Below the pieces are notes generated by a model. That model did no database searches. It had not been told where the DNA came from and saw only the letters and a list, made by a program, of their open reading frames with translations. From assembly GCA_032716605.1 (NCBI GenBank), contig CM064501.1, positions 20,502,687 to 20,566,686 of the forward strand: 64,000 bases of DNA, in the 5' to 3' direction. Source of the DNA: Paralithodes platypus (lineage: Eukaryota; Arthropoda; Malacostraca; Decapoda; Lithodidae). Both the position numbers and the translations under genes were made by a program. This document shows, one piece after another, positions 9,974 through 19,943 of this stretch (its first letter is position 1; each line of letters starts with the position of its first letter).

Positions 9974-10972
9974 TTAAGTGCATCTTTTTAAGTCCCGGGC
10001 ATGTTCAAGAAAGGTCGCCTCCCTAGTCTTTGTAACACCCCAAAACTTCAATCGATATGTTTCCGGTTGCAACTCGTATGCCCGTAGGACAGCTCTCTTC
10101 AATTCTGGGTAGTCAATGCAAGACTCTAAAGGCAGTGCATCATAAGCCTTCAGACCCTTACCCGTAAGTCTTGAGGAGACTAGAGCTGCCCACTTCTCTT
10201 CAGGCCAATTATGCTCCCTACACTTCTTCTCAAAACGATTAAAAAATTCTGTGACTTCAGTTTCACTAAATACCGGCACCAATTTGACTAATTGGGCCAA
10301 GGACTGTTCTCTTACTTGGCCCTCACGGCCCATCCGAGTCCCTGTCGACTCTGCACGAGTCTTATCTAAATCTAATTTAGCACAATATTTCTCCGAGTCG
10401 TACCTAAGCTCAGCCTCATGCCTCCTAACCTCAATCTCCTGCCTCCTGGTCTCATTCTCCTGCTTCCTAGCCTCAATCTTAGCAAGCTCAAGTCTAAATA
10501 CCATATCTGGAGACAGGCAGGAAGAGGGAGCTTCCACTACTGAAGGAGGGGGGGCAAAAACTGGGGAACCACCATGTGCACCACCTGAGGGCACTCCAAT
10601 CTGCCAATTCTCATCCCTCTGTGGGAGAGTGCTAACCTCCGGTAACTGAGTGGACGGCACTGTGGGAGTCGAGTGAGAGGGGATCTGGGGAGGAACCCCC
10701 CCAAACGCCCTCTCCTCCGAAACCCCATGTCGCCCACACAACACCCAGGAAATCACCTCCCCCTTGGACATCCCTACTACATTGGAAATGCCCAAAACCT
10801 TGGCTATCAGGTGCAAGCCACAAACATCCACCCCCGTCAGCCTCTCCTCCGTCACGTGGTACCGCTTACTCACAAAAACTCTAGCATCCTCCTCACTGGT
10901 TACTAACGGCACACCTTCAAATGACATCTCTCGCTCATCGTCAGTGCTAATGCACGACATACTGAAGTCCAC
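9974..10972 (-). CDS. gag: gag N-terminal and capsid region with SCAN-like fold signature
   Basis: This is a 332-codon frame from an ATG at 10,972, about 200 bp after the primer-binding site. It has a central Glu/Arg-rich coiled-coil stretch (IEARKQENETRRQEIEVRR) and then a capsid-like region with LVSSRLTGKGLKAYDALP and PETYRLKFWG. The last part plus the start of the next frame resembles a SCAN domain. SCAN domains are reported to derive from the capsid of Gmr1-like elements. The frame stops shortly after HARDLKRCT. Dropping one A of the A5 run near 9,985 would join it to the downstream frame. A mutation is more likely than programmed recoding because the shift lies inside the capsid. Confidence 0.82.
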   Translation of the reverse strand: MDFSMSCISTDDEREMSFEGVPLVTSEEDARVFVSKRYHVTEERLTGVDVCGLHLIAKVLGISNVVGMSKGEVISWVLCGRHGVSEERAFGGVPPQIPSHSTPTVPSTQLPEVSTLPQRDENWQIGVPSGGAHGGSPVFAPPPSVVEAPSSCLSPDMVFRLELAKIEARKQENETRRQEIEVRRHEAELRYDSEKYCAKLDLDKTRAESTGTRMGREGQVREQSLAQLVKLVPVFSETEVTEFFNRFEKKCREHNWPEEKWAALVSSRLTGKGLKAYDALPLESCIDYPELKRAVLRAYELQPETYRLKFWGVTKTREATFLEHARDLKRCT

Positions 10973-11151
10973 AAAAAAATTCTCGAGACAAAAGTGTTAA
11001 ACTTCCTATGCAAGCACTAATTACTAAATTAACTGGAGTCTCTTAAATGCTTTACTAATTGCCATACAAAAAAATATTCTTCAATATGCACGCTAAAATA
11101 CAAACAAACAAATGTTGTACAACTCTGCAAAAATTTATACTGTTCACAAAA

Positions 11152-11169
11152 TCCTAAGCAAGGTCGCCA
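11152..11169 (-). other. primer-binding site, probably tRNA-Arg
   Basis: In element sense the sequence after the 5' LTR (ending GTAACA) reads AA and then TGGCGACCTTGCTTAGGA. TGGCGACC is complementary to the 3' end of some arthropod arginine tRNAs (from memory). Complementarity becomes imperfect after that, so the tRNA assignment is tentative. Confidence 0.6.
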
Positions 11170-12001
11170 TTTGTTACGAACTGGCACTCGGGTACACAAG
11201 GGCTCTCAATCAGAACTCGAATACGGCTCGCTGCCACAACGGAAACACACGATCCCAACCCCTGAGTACTGCCAGCCGAACAAAAAACACCAATACCCTC
11301 CAGAGTTCAATCTGCTATAACGGGGTATACAAGAACTCGGTACTAGTGTTCAACAACAGACTAATAAAGAGACAGGAATTATCTAGTCTGGTCAACAATC
11401 AAACAATGAAGTAAGAAACAACAACACCAAAGAATAGTGTTGGCCGAAGCCGAAGTAATCCACCCTTGACTAAGAACTTAAGAAGTCCTCCACCCTCTAC
11501 TTCGGATCGGCACTATTACGTTACGTTAATTAATAGTCCTTAAGCATCGAGCAAGGAATCTTCTGAAAAAAGTTAGATGCTTCTCGGATGCTCGTAAGAA
11601 GTACGTATCGGATTTTGAACAGTAATTCAATAAGCAAAAACACTGGCAATTAAATACTATTAAAGGTTTAAATTGGCATAAGAATAATTAAAAGAATATG
11701 CAATAGTAAATGGCAAACATTAAAAAGAAGTACTCCGCAAATGCAACGGCAATAGCCTACTCGGATTGTGCTCGTGGGCCACTAATCACTAAAGTAGCCA
11801 AGCTTGCAACACATGAAATCAATAGTGCATAAACAATATCATACATAAGGAAAGCTTCAATACTATTCTGTATCTACTAATCGAGTAAAGTCTAGCTGGG
11901 GTACTGTGGGCAAAAGGTAGCAGTGACTGAGCAAAAACGGCTCGTAGCCTAGCGAAGTCCTCACAACTGTTTAAAGTATTACGTTAAAACTAACAAGTGC
12001 C

Positions 12002-12660
12002 ATCCCCTGCCCCCCTCCTGGGGGCACGGGTCCTTGGAACGGCTTCGGTCGCGCCGGGAATTTCCACACCTCTCACACCACACACACACATCACATAGTT
12101 TTTCCTACACCGAGAAATGACTCTCCGGCTGTCATTTCTCGAAGACTTCTTCTAGCCGGAGACATTGAGAGCAACCCAGGACCCACGTTCACATACATAT
12201 GTCCAACTTGCTCAAAACCCATCACTTCGAGTCGCCATACTAAGGGTTCAGTTCTCTGCAATTCATGCGGGAACTGGACCCACTTCACCTGCACAACACT
12301 TGCCTCCAAGTACACTACACAAACACCTGGACCTGTTCCTCATGCCCCTCCCTCTCCCAGTCAAATCCCTCACCTAAAACCCGTCCACCTCTCCTCCCCA
12401 ACCCACCTAACCTTCCCATATCATCCACTCCCCCCCCTAAAACCCGTCCACCTCTCCTCCCTAACCCACCTAACCTTCCCATACCATCCACATCCTCAAC
12501 TCAACACCACACCCCATCCTCCGAATCCCTTCCAACCCCATCTCCTGCTCCCAAATCCCCACCCCCACCCCACCCATCCCAACCCCCAGCCCCTCCCTCC
12601 CCCCCCCACCCCCCCCCCCTCCCCCTGCAGCAGCACCCCACATACATCGTGCACATAACA
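12002..12660 (+). pseudogene. LINE ORF1: 2A-like peptide, PHD-like zinc finger, Pro-rich tail
   Basis: An open frame from 12,002 reaches LLLAGDIESNPGP at about 12,146-12,184, a match to the 2A ribosome-skipping consensus D-x-E-x-N-P-G-P. It is followed at once by a Cys4-His-Cys3 arrangement: CPTC, then CNSCGNWTHFTC, and WTCSSCP in the next frame. This suggests a one-base frameshift near 12,310-12,335. A long Pro-rich region with a partial tandem duplication (12,373-12,480) follows. No in-frame ATG precedes the 2A motif in the visible leader, so the start is mutated or non-AUG. Confidence 0.72.
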
Positions 12661-15600
12661 TTAACATTCTTCAACTGAACATAGATGGCATCAACACAAA
12701 GAAACACGAACTCTCACACTTCATCAAACAACACAACATACACATTGCCATCTTACAAGAAACAAAACTCCGCACAACACAAAAAACACCCACATTTCAT
12801 AATTTCACCACCATCAGACAAGACCGGGCTGTCGGCGGGGGCGGTGGACTCATCACCCTGGTACACAAAGAAATATCATACATAGTAACCAGTGTACAAA
12901 CCAAATCACTCCTCCCCCCAAATGATAACACAACAGAAATACAGTCAATTAATATACGCACTGGTAACAACTCCAACATAACCATCATAAACACATACAT
13001 CCCTCCCAAACATCCCCTACAGTACCAAATGAATACAGACCACACTTACAACACATCACAAACACCCCACACACCCCACACATCATCCTGGGTGGTGACT
13101 TCAACGCCAAGACGTCGGCCTGGTTTGTCGACAACCCCGACACAGACAGAGGGCTGGTACTACAAAACCAAACCGATAACCTCATCATCCTTAACGACAT
13201 CCATCAACATACCCATATTCCTCACCAAGCCCTCTATAACCCATCATCTCCAGACATCACCTTTTGCTCCCCAGAACTCGCCCCCACAACATCCTGGAGG
13301 GTGGTCAGAACCTTAGGCTCTGACCACCTCCCGATCATTATCACCACCAAAACCAGACTCACCCCAGCTAGCCACAAACACACATACACCAATTATAAAA
13401 GAGCTAACTGGGAAGCATTCACAAATGAGACAGAACAACACTTCACAACTCTAAACAGTACACCCATCACTAACATCAACAATGCTGTACACATACTCAA
13501 TAAAACTATCCAAAACGCTGACAAGAAACACATTCCAAGAGGTAACAGAAAAAGACACAACCCCAACTTCACACCAGAAATTCAAAACCTCATCAGACAA
13601 CGCGACATACTGAAACACTCCCCAGCACCCCACACACAAGACATCACACAACAAATTCAAGCACTCAACACCCAAACTAACAACAAAATACAAGAACAAC
13701 AAAAACTAAATTGGAATAACTTCCTACAAACACTTGATCACAAAACAAACCCCAAAAAACTATACAAAACACTAAACAGCATCACACTTTCCAACAGCAA
13801 CACAACACAATCACATGCTGCAATCACAACAACAGACTCTACTCCTTCATGTAAACAACAAGCAAACACTCTCATCAATCACTTCTCACATGTCAGCCAC
13901 CTAAAACCTCACAAAGACGACCGACGTGTCATCCGACGTAAGAGACAATTCCCCACAGACCCTGACTATACACCCTTCACCAATCACCAGACAAAGCATA
14001 TCATCAACAATCTCAAGCACTCACCCGCCTGTGGCCTAGACAACATAAGCAACATACACCTCAGACACCTGGGACCACAAGGCATACAAGCACTCACTAA
14101 CATATCAAACTACAGCTATTCACACAACACAATACCAGACATTTGGAAGCATGGTATCATCATCACATTCCCCAAACCCAACAAAGACCCCACGCTACCC
14201 TCCTCGCACCGCCCCATCACACTCCTTTGATCCCCCTCCAAAGTCATGGAACGCCTAGTATTACAACTAATTACACCTGACCTACCCCTAGCTCCAACAC
14301 AACATGGCTTTAGGCCACTGCACTCCACAAACACTCTTCTCACAGACCTTACACAAAGAGCTTTCGACGGCATCAATTCAGCTAGACCACCACACAGATC
14401 ACTATTAGCCACACTCGACATTAGTAAAGCCTTCGATGCCATCCCCCGCCACAACCTAACAAACAAAATCTACAACACAAACATGCACAACAACACAAAA
14501 CGGTGGCTGGCCAACTTCCTAGCAGGCAGATGTGCACACGTATCTTTTGCCGGTCAGTCCTCTAAAATCAGAAACTTTCCAAACGGAGTCCCACAAGGAT
14601 CCGTCCTATCGCCCGCACTCTTCAATCTGTACATGCACGATATAACTACACCCAATACGCCCCAAATAAACTTAGCCTCCTATGCAGATGACATAACACT
14701 CACATGCACACACCATGACCCAAAAAGAGCAACAGATCTCCTTCAACCCTATCTCAACACACTACATGGCTGGTGCACTACAAACAGACTTAATCTAGCC
14801 CCAGCCAAATCCACCGCAACCCTGCTCACAAGTTGGACAGGAGAACACGAATACATCCCTCAACTCACCATAAACAACACACCCCTAACACATACACACA
14901 CACCCAAAATCCTAGGAGTAACATATGATACTCATATGACATTCAAACAGCACACCACAAACATTAAAAAGAAACTGACACCCAGACTTAACGCCCTCAG
15001 GTCACTTGCTCACACAAAATTTGGACACAACAAAGAAACTACCACCACAGTATATAAACAATACATAAGATCAGTGATGGAATACGCAAGCCCAGCCTGG
15101 TCTTCTAACCTAGCTGAAACACATCATAAGACCTTACAGACTATTCAAAACAAAGCCCTGAAGATCATTACAGGCTGCACAGCTACTGCACCCACAGATC
15201 ACCTACATCAAGAACCAAAATCCTCAAAGTCAAAGACCATCTGGACATGAGAGGCACTCAATTCCTGGCAGCAGCCTCCACGAACCAAGACCACCCACTA
15301 AACTACATGGCAACACACCCACAGACACCAAGAAATATCAAAACAACACCCAGCACACGGTATCACACACAATTATTGTCCTCTCTCCCTCCCTGCCCAC
15401 CCCGAACCAACTTCCAGAAGCACATCCATACTCATATCTCTCACCGATCCATCCACTCACTCACAGACAACACGCAGCTGCATGCACGACCTCCCGAAAT
15501 CCATCCTTCCGAATCCTCCCTTCCTCGCGAGGACAGAGTCCACCTGGCCAGGCTGAGATGCGGACACCATCCAGCTCTCCTGAGCTATCAGAAGAGACTG

Positions 15601-15795
15601 GATGACTCCGTTGTCAACACCTGCCCGGGATGTAACACAGCACCCCATACCATTAAACACATCATAGAAGACTGCATTTCACACAACCACTTACGCCAAC
15701 AACACAATCTACACTCAATGAGAGCTCTGTGGGAAAGCCCGATCGTGGCCATGGCCTTTCTCAGGGACTCGGGGCTGTTCGGCCAGGCAGCTTAG
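12655..15795 (+). pseudogene. LINE ORF2: AP endonuclease, reverse transcriptase, CCHC knuckle
   Basis: The endonuclease shows NINILQLNIDG, AILQETKL, GGDFNAK and LGSDHLPII. Reverse transcriptase follows with LDISKAFDAIPR, GVPQGSVLSPALF and the YADD box in LASYADDITL. The C-terminus carries CPGCNTAPHTIKHIIEDC, a C-x2-C-x8-H-x4-C knuckle, and stops at 15,795. Lesions are frameshifts in the endonuclease around 13,030-13,300, an in-frame TGA at 14,228-14,230 and a one-base frameshift near 15,215. The rest is well preserved, so the copy is probably fairly young. Confidence 0.88.
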
Positions 15796-18700
15796 GGAAC
15801 AACAACAACAACAACAACTAACAAGTGCACTTTGAGAAATCCAGATCCCTTGTATCTGGTTTTCTCCCGGCTCCTTGACAAAGTAAAAACAAACTGTTAA
15901 TAAATACAGGGTGGTTAGGCTCTTGCCCTCACGCACTGTAAATTATTAACTCAACACAGTCAGCCGCGAAGACAACCTAGGCTTCACTGAACCGAAACGA
16001 GTATGCAGGTTTATCGCTTAACCACTGCATCAAACAACAACTCGTAACACAGAAAAGCCTTACCCCAGTCTAGCATTACCTAGACTAGCAGAAAACAGGA
16101 ATAATAATAATAACACACAGGGAAATGCATATACAAGTGCAACAAACATAAATCAATCCTATTCTAAGTTAACCCTTCCAAAATAGGCTATCTAATAGGC
16201 AAGTATCTTGTGAGAACTCAAGCGATAATACGTTGGCTGACTAGCTCTGCACCAACGGGACCATGGAAGTTAAAAAGGGTAGGGAAAAGAGGAGATAAGA
16301 ATGTAAGGTAGTAGAGAAAGTTCACATCAGTCAGAAGAATATATATAGTTAGCAAGGGAAATGAGAAGTCGCTCTGCCTAATGAGTTCTGATGAAAAAAT
16401 GGCTAGACTTCCCTCTTTATACCCGGCCCTCTAGTGAGCCCAACGTGAACTACTAAGGACCGCCCACTGACAACCATTACGTAATTTCTCTCTCTCCTCT
16501 GGGATAGACAAAGGCTCCCCTAGCACTGAGGGGGGGGAGGGGGGGGGGGGGGGGGGGGGGGGGGGTGCTAGTGAGTTAGGCCCACCTCCCGCCTGGCGCA
16601 CCCACTGACCCCCAACTGTGGCTGTTTCTCCTCCCATCATTACAAAATAAGTTTTACACACAATACTTATAACTAATGATATAAAATAGAACTCGTTGAC
16701 TCAGATTAAAACAAAATACATATTCATAATACTTATAGTACAACGGCTCACATGAACTAAGTTCGGAAACTCTACATGGACTACAGCCAAAGTTCCTGCC
16801 CTGACGATCCTAGCGAGAGTGGGGCATGACTAGGCGTTCTGTACAGCATGCTCACACGTGGACATGCGTCACAGTGTGTCTGCAGACGTGGCACTGTTTC
16901 AGTCCGCGCTTCCGGTTGGCTAGGATTTGTGCTTCTGTGCGGGGGCAATGCACAATCTTGTGGGTCGCGAGGTAGTCCCGGCACTCAAAGCGGTAAGGCA
17001 GATTCACGATCGCCCTCGGAGCTGCTGCCGCATGTGTGGTTCCGTGCTTCCTGAGGATAGAGTCGATGATATCCTTGGCGAACAGCCTTACAGAGCTCCT
17101 CCTTCCTGTCCGCGTCATCCACAGGTTGTACGCGTTCAGGATAGTGACATCAAGAATATGGAGTACGACCTTCTTGTACCACTTACAGGTCTTCCTAAGG
17201 CAGTCAACAGCAGTGATTTGCATATCACTCTTGTCCACCAACCGCATGCTCACATTGTAGTACATAACAGCGGCAGGTTTAGAGATAGCTACTAGAGTCC
17301 TGTTGCATGTGACAGGGTCCTGCTAGTATCTCTTCTTCCCGCTATCTCGCAATGCGGACTTGTGGTAGGTGAAGAGGACATTGACTGGCTTTGTGTCATG
17401 CCAACAAATTGCCAGTATATTCTCACTGCTGCTCTTCTTTCGGATGATGTCTCCTTTCCGTGTATTAGCAAACTTGGGCCAGTGTTTCGTGTTTGACCTA
17501 ACAGTTCCACAGCTTCCCGTGCTCCTTGTAAGGAGATAACCTGGCAAGGAGAGGAGAGGTGTAGAAATTGTCGGTGAACAGGATACGGTTGGCATCCAGA
17601 TACGGCTCCATCAGTGTTTTTACAACCGCCCCTGAAAGACCCAGAGGGTCGTTTGGAATGTCCACATCAGTAGCGGTGTAGATGATAAGGTCCAGCACAT
17701 ATCCTGTCTCGCAGTCACACAGTACAAAGAATTTGACCCCGAAGCGGTGATATTTCGACAGAATGTACTGGCGGAAAGAGAGACGTCCACAGAAGAGGAT
17801 CAAGGACTCATCGATCACGACATTCTGGAAAGGTTTGAAAAACCGGCGATACCTGTTCAGGAGGGAGGTCAGGAATGGCCGTATTTTCCAAATCTTGTCA
17901 TCTCCGTGTGGCGCAGTGTTATCCACAAAGTTCAAGCACTTCAGAATTTGCCTATACTGATCCCTGGGCATGTAGGTATTGAACACTGGCGTTGATGTAA
18001 TGTCATGCATGAGCCAATAATCCAACATGTTGTGCTTCTTCATGTGGGGCATGAGCATGGTGAGGGCCAAAAACACGAGGAGCTCAGGGATGTCAATGGG
18101 CGTCCATCTCCGCATGTGGGGCGAGTTCATCTCTTTGGAGTGCTGGCATCCATACCGGTTTGTCTCCCTTACCATGTCCCCGAGCAATTCATCGTCGAAG
18201 AATGCCCGGAAGTAGTGATAAGGGGTATCATCCTCTGAGCAGGGAAAGGCAGGCTGGATGCCATTGGTTGTCTTATCAAACAGGGGTGGAACCCCAGGCA
18301 TATCCCGAGGCTGGCAGTCATCCCACTGAAAGACACGTGGCTCGTCCGGCCTCCTGCCCCTCCCAGCCCCTCCCCGGGCACCTCCTGGGGCACCTCCTGG
18401 GGCACCTCCCCGAGCACCTCCCCCAGCACCTCCTCGGGCCCTTCCCTGGGCACCTTGCTGTGGCGGTCCCTGCTGTGGCTGTGGCTGTCCCTGCTGTGGC
18501 TGTGCCTGCCCGCCATCAGAGTCGCTTGCCGGCGCCGGGGATATCCTGGCTTCAGGCGAATCGGGAGAGCTTGAGCCGGCATCGCTTTCGGACAACACCA
18601 GCCGACGCCTGGTCCTCCTCGTCCGCGGCATCCCGGGTGGCGTTGACAACATGGGAGAGGCATCTACAGCTGGTGTAGAGGTCGCTGGACCTGGATGTGC

Positions 18701-18926
18701 ATGGGCGGGGGTAATCGGTAGCTGCGCTACCCCCGAGATGTTGGCGAGCGGCATCACTGGAGGCTCTGACGCGGCTCGCTGCGTGGATGGGCCTGGCTGT
18801 GGGAATAATGACCTTGGGTGTTTGGCCGGTCTGGTGTTGCCTGTGAAAATTGTGGGAATGGTATTTCGTATAAGGGATGTGCAGACTCAAACTTTACAAC
18901 TAAGATATGATTTATTTGAGAGAGAG

Positions 18927-19043
18927 AGAGAGAGAGAGAGAGAAGGAAGAGTCCTAGCAATTTCAAGGTCACCTGCGTAAGGAATGTATTCTACTATACA
19001 CCGTGATATATACGCCTATAAAATTATTGCAATCAATATATAC
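18927..19043 (+). repeat. (GA)n plus dispersed 90-bp repeat, copy 1
   Basis: A (GA)n run at 18,918-18,942 is followed by AGCAATTTCAAGGTCACCTG, then GTATTCTACTATACACCGTG, and a segment ending ATTGCAATCAA. The same block recurs in both orientations at 31,759-32,335, at 35,302-35,388 and, modified, in the array at 39,470. Nothing coding is present. Confidence 0.8.
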
Positions 19044-19050
19044 CATTAAA

Positions 19051-19221
19051 ATGCCCCAGAACGAGAAGCCCACCACAGAAGCCACGAGCGAACACCACAC
19101 AGAAACACCCGAAAGAAAGGTCCACAGAACGAAAGGACCAGCTGACCGAGCCAGCCAATTCAGACAGGCCCAAGCCCGCAGGGCTAAGCAGCTCCAGGCC
19201 GCACCTACCTACCCCTTCTAA
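19051..19221 (+). CDS. small hypothetical ORF (56 aa), hydrophilic
   Basis: An ATG at 19,051 opens a short frame rich in Glu, Thr, Lys, Arg, Ala and Gln. It is basic in its second half (RASQFRQAQARRAKQLQ, helix-forming) and ends in APTYPF. It directly follows the dispersed repeat. No family is recognised. It may be the tail or start of a lost transposon ORF, and may not be translated at all. Confidence 0.25.
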   Translation: MPQNEKPTTEATSEHHTETPERKVHRTKGPADRASQFRQAQARRAKQLQAAPTYPF

Positions 19222-19282
19222 ACTGAGCATTTTCCACACCTCACGTACACTACCCCCTCATGTCCTACACTTCTAACTACAA

Positions 19283-19400
19283 TGATGTTGAACAGGAATA
19301 TACATTCATATTAAAAACACCCATGCCCTGTCCCTAGGTTGAGCCAAGGCCAACAAATCAGACAGCCATATATCTATGTATGTTCTTACATCCGAGAAGT
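19283..19400 (+). repeat. direct repeat flanking the DIRS element, left copy
   Basis: About 120 bp starting near TTGAACAGGAATATACATTC and containing CACCCATGCCCTGTCCCTA and CTATGTATGTTCTT recur at 28,332-28,455 in the same orientation with roughly 10% difference. The copies lie just outside the two ends of the DIRS element. The rest of 19,222-19,630 shows no gene. Confidence 0.75.
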
Positions 19401-19633
19401 AGATGTTATATATCTTAGAAGTTAAAACACCCACGCCTGTCCCTAGACCTCGTATATCATTTCCCATAACGAGTATAGATATATGTAACCCGTGCTCAGT
19501 CGCCCATTGCATTGTTCCTCTAGTAACTAAGTGTCTCTATAATATTAACTGCCACCAGTATTGATACGACATAGCAGCACTGTCCTTGTGTCGTATTGTG
19601 CCAAGTGCAGATCAACCAGGTTTCATCACCTTA

Positions 19634-19943
19634 TTTATTAGTGGCCCCTCCATCATTGACGAACATGCCTATTACATAAGGCATCCTCTTCAAACACTAA
19701 TCCGCCGTAGTTTGAATCTACCGTGCAGAGCATTTGAAATCTGAGGAGCCTTCATCATGAGCGCACGCGACCTCACTCATGGCTTCAGTCATTATGAATT
19801 GGGTTCTCACTACGAAAAAACTTCGTAAAAAATAAAAATAAAAAGAAAATAAAAATAACTATCCAATAAGCTGTCCATCATATCGTGGATGTACTTGAGT
19901 GGATCTTTGACCAGATGCTGATTCAGGCGTCATACTTCCTTCT
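19634..19943 (+). repeat. left inverted terminal repeat of DIRS
   Basis: 19,651-19,943 is the reverse complement of 27,680-27,970 with few changes. Shared blocks include CGAACATGCCTATTACATAA and CATATCGTGGATGTACTTGA. The outermost 37 bases (19,634-19,670) are complementary to 27,501-27,537 of the internal region with one mismatch. Confidence 0.9.

Larger units (their letters stand above)
12001..15815 (+). mobile_element. non-LTR retrotransposon with 2A peptide, inserted in the LTR
   Basis: The LINE is flanked by a 13-bp direct duplication AACTAACAAGTGC (11,988-12,000 and 15,816-15,828) and ends in an (AAC)n tail. The right LTR resumes exactly after it. The element has a GC-rich leader of about 110 bases, ORF1 with a 2A-like motif and PHD-like finger, and ORF2 with AP endonuclease, RT and a terminal zinc knuckle. 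The coding strand is strikingly rich in A and C and poor in G and T, unlike its neighbours. RT features suggest the I/Jockey/Ingi group; the exact clade is not resolved by eye. Confidence 0.88.
3020..16873 (-). mobile_element. Ty3/gypsy LTR retrotransposon of Gmr1 type
   Basis: The element is complete and lies on the minus strand inside the piggyBac gene. Both LTRs begin TGTGACGC and end GTAACA in element sense. A polypurine tract lies next to the 3' LTR and a primer-binding site next to the 5' LTR. Flanks read ACAC and CCAC, consistent with a 4-bp target duplication carrying one change. The gene order is gag, protease, integrase, reverse transcriptase, RNase H. That order is copia-like, but the RT is clearly gypsy-type, which is the known hallmark of Gmr1-like elements. 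Without later insertions it would be about 9.4 kb. No envelope gene is seen. Two frameshifts make this copy non-functional as read. Confidence 0.9.
11172..16873 (-). repeat. 5' LTR of the Gmr1-type element, interrupted by a LINE
   Basis: This is the right LTR copy. Removing the LINE at 12,001-15,815 and one copy of its 13-bp target duplication leaves about 1.87 kb, matching the left LTR. A G-rich tract at 16,529-16,565 is longer than its partner at 5,167. Another difference is a short insert near 11,750 (AATAGCCTACTCGGATTG). The TTAA MITE of the left LTR is absent here. Confidence 0.88.
2904..18754 (-). pseudogene. piggyBac transposase, split by a Ty3/gypsy insertion
   Basis: This is a cut-and-paste DNA transposase of the piggyBac (DDE_Tnp_1_7) family, read from an ATG at 18,754. 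An N-terminal low-complexity Pro/Ser and Gly/Arg/Ala-rich region of about 140 residues precedes the catalytic core. The first Asp lies in VVIDESLILFCGR (near residue 315), the second in ILFTDNFYTSP (near 395) and the third in MRLVDKSDMQ (around 17,230). A frameshift lies near 17,520-17,540 and an in-frame TAG at 17,323-17,325. The C-terminal Cys-rich finger starts as LKQCHVCRHT and is cut at 16,873/16,874. Its remainder is at 2,904-3,019 (CSQCNVGLC, then CYTDYHTLERF and a stop). Removing the insertion and one 4-bp duplication keeps the frame. Outer piggyBac termini were not identified. Confidence 0.88.

Noticed and set aside
3020..16873. Endogenous retrovirus with envelope
   Set aside because: No envelope-like frame lies between RNase H and the 3' LTR; only about 390 non-coding bases are there.
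18160..18678. Plus-strand ORF of 172 codons and an alternative minus frame over the Gly/Arg-rich part
   Set aside because: Shadow frames of the piggyBac N-terminus, caused by its repetitive GC-rich coding sequence.
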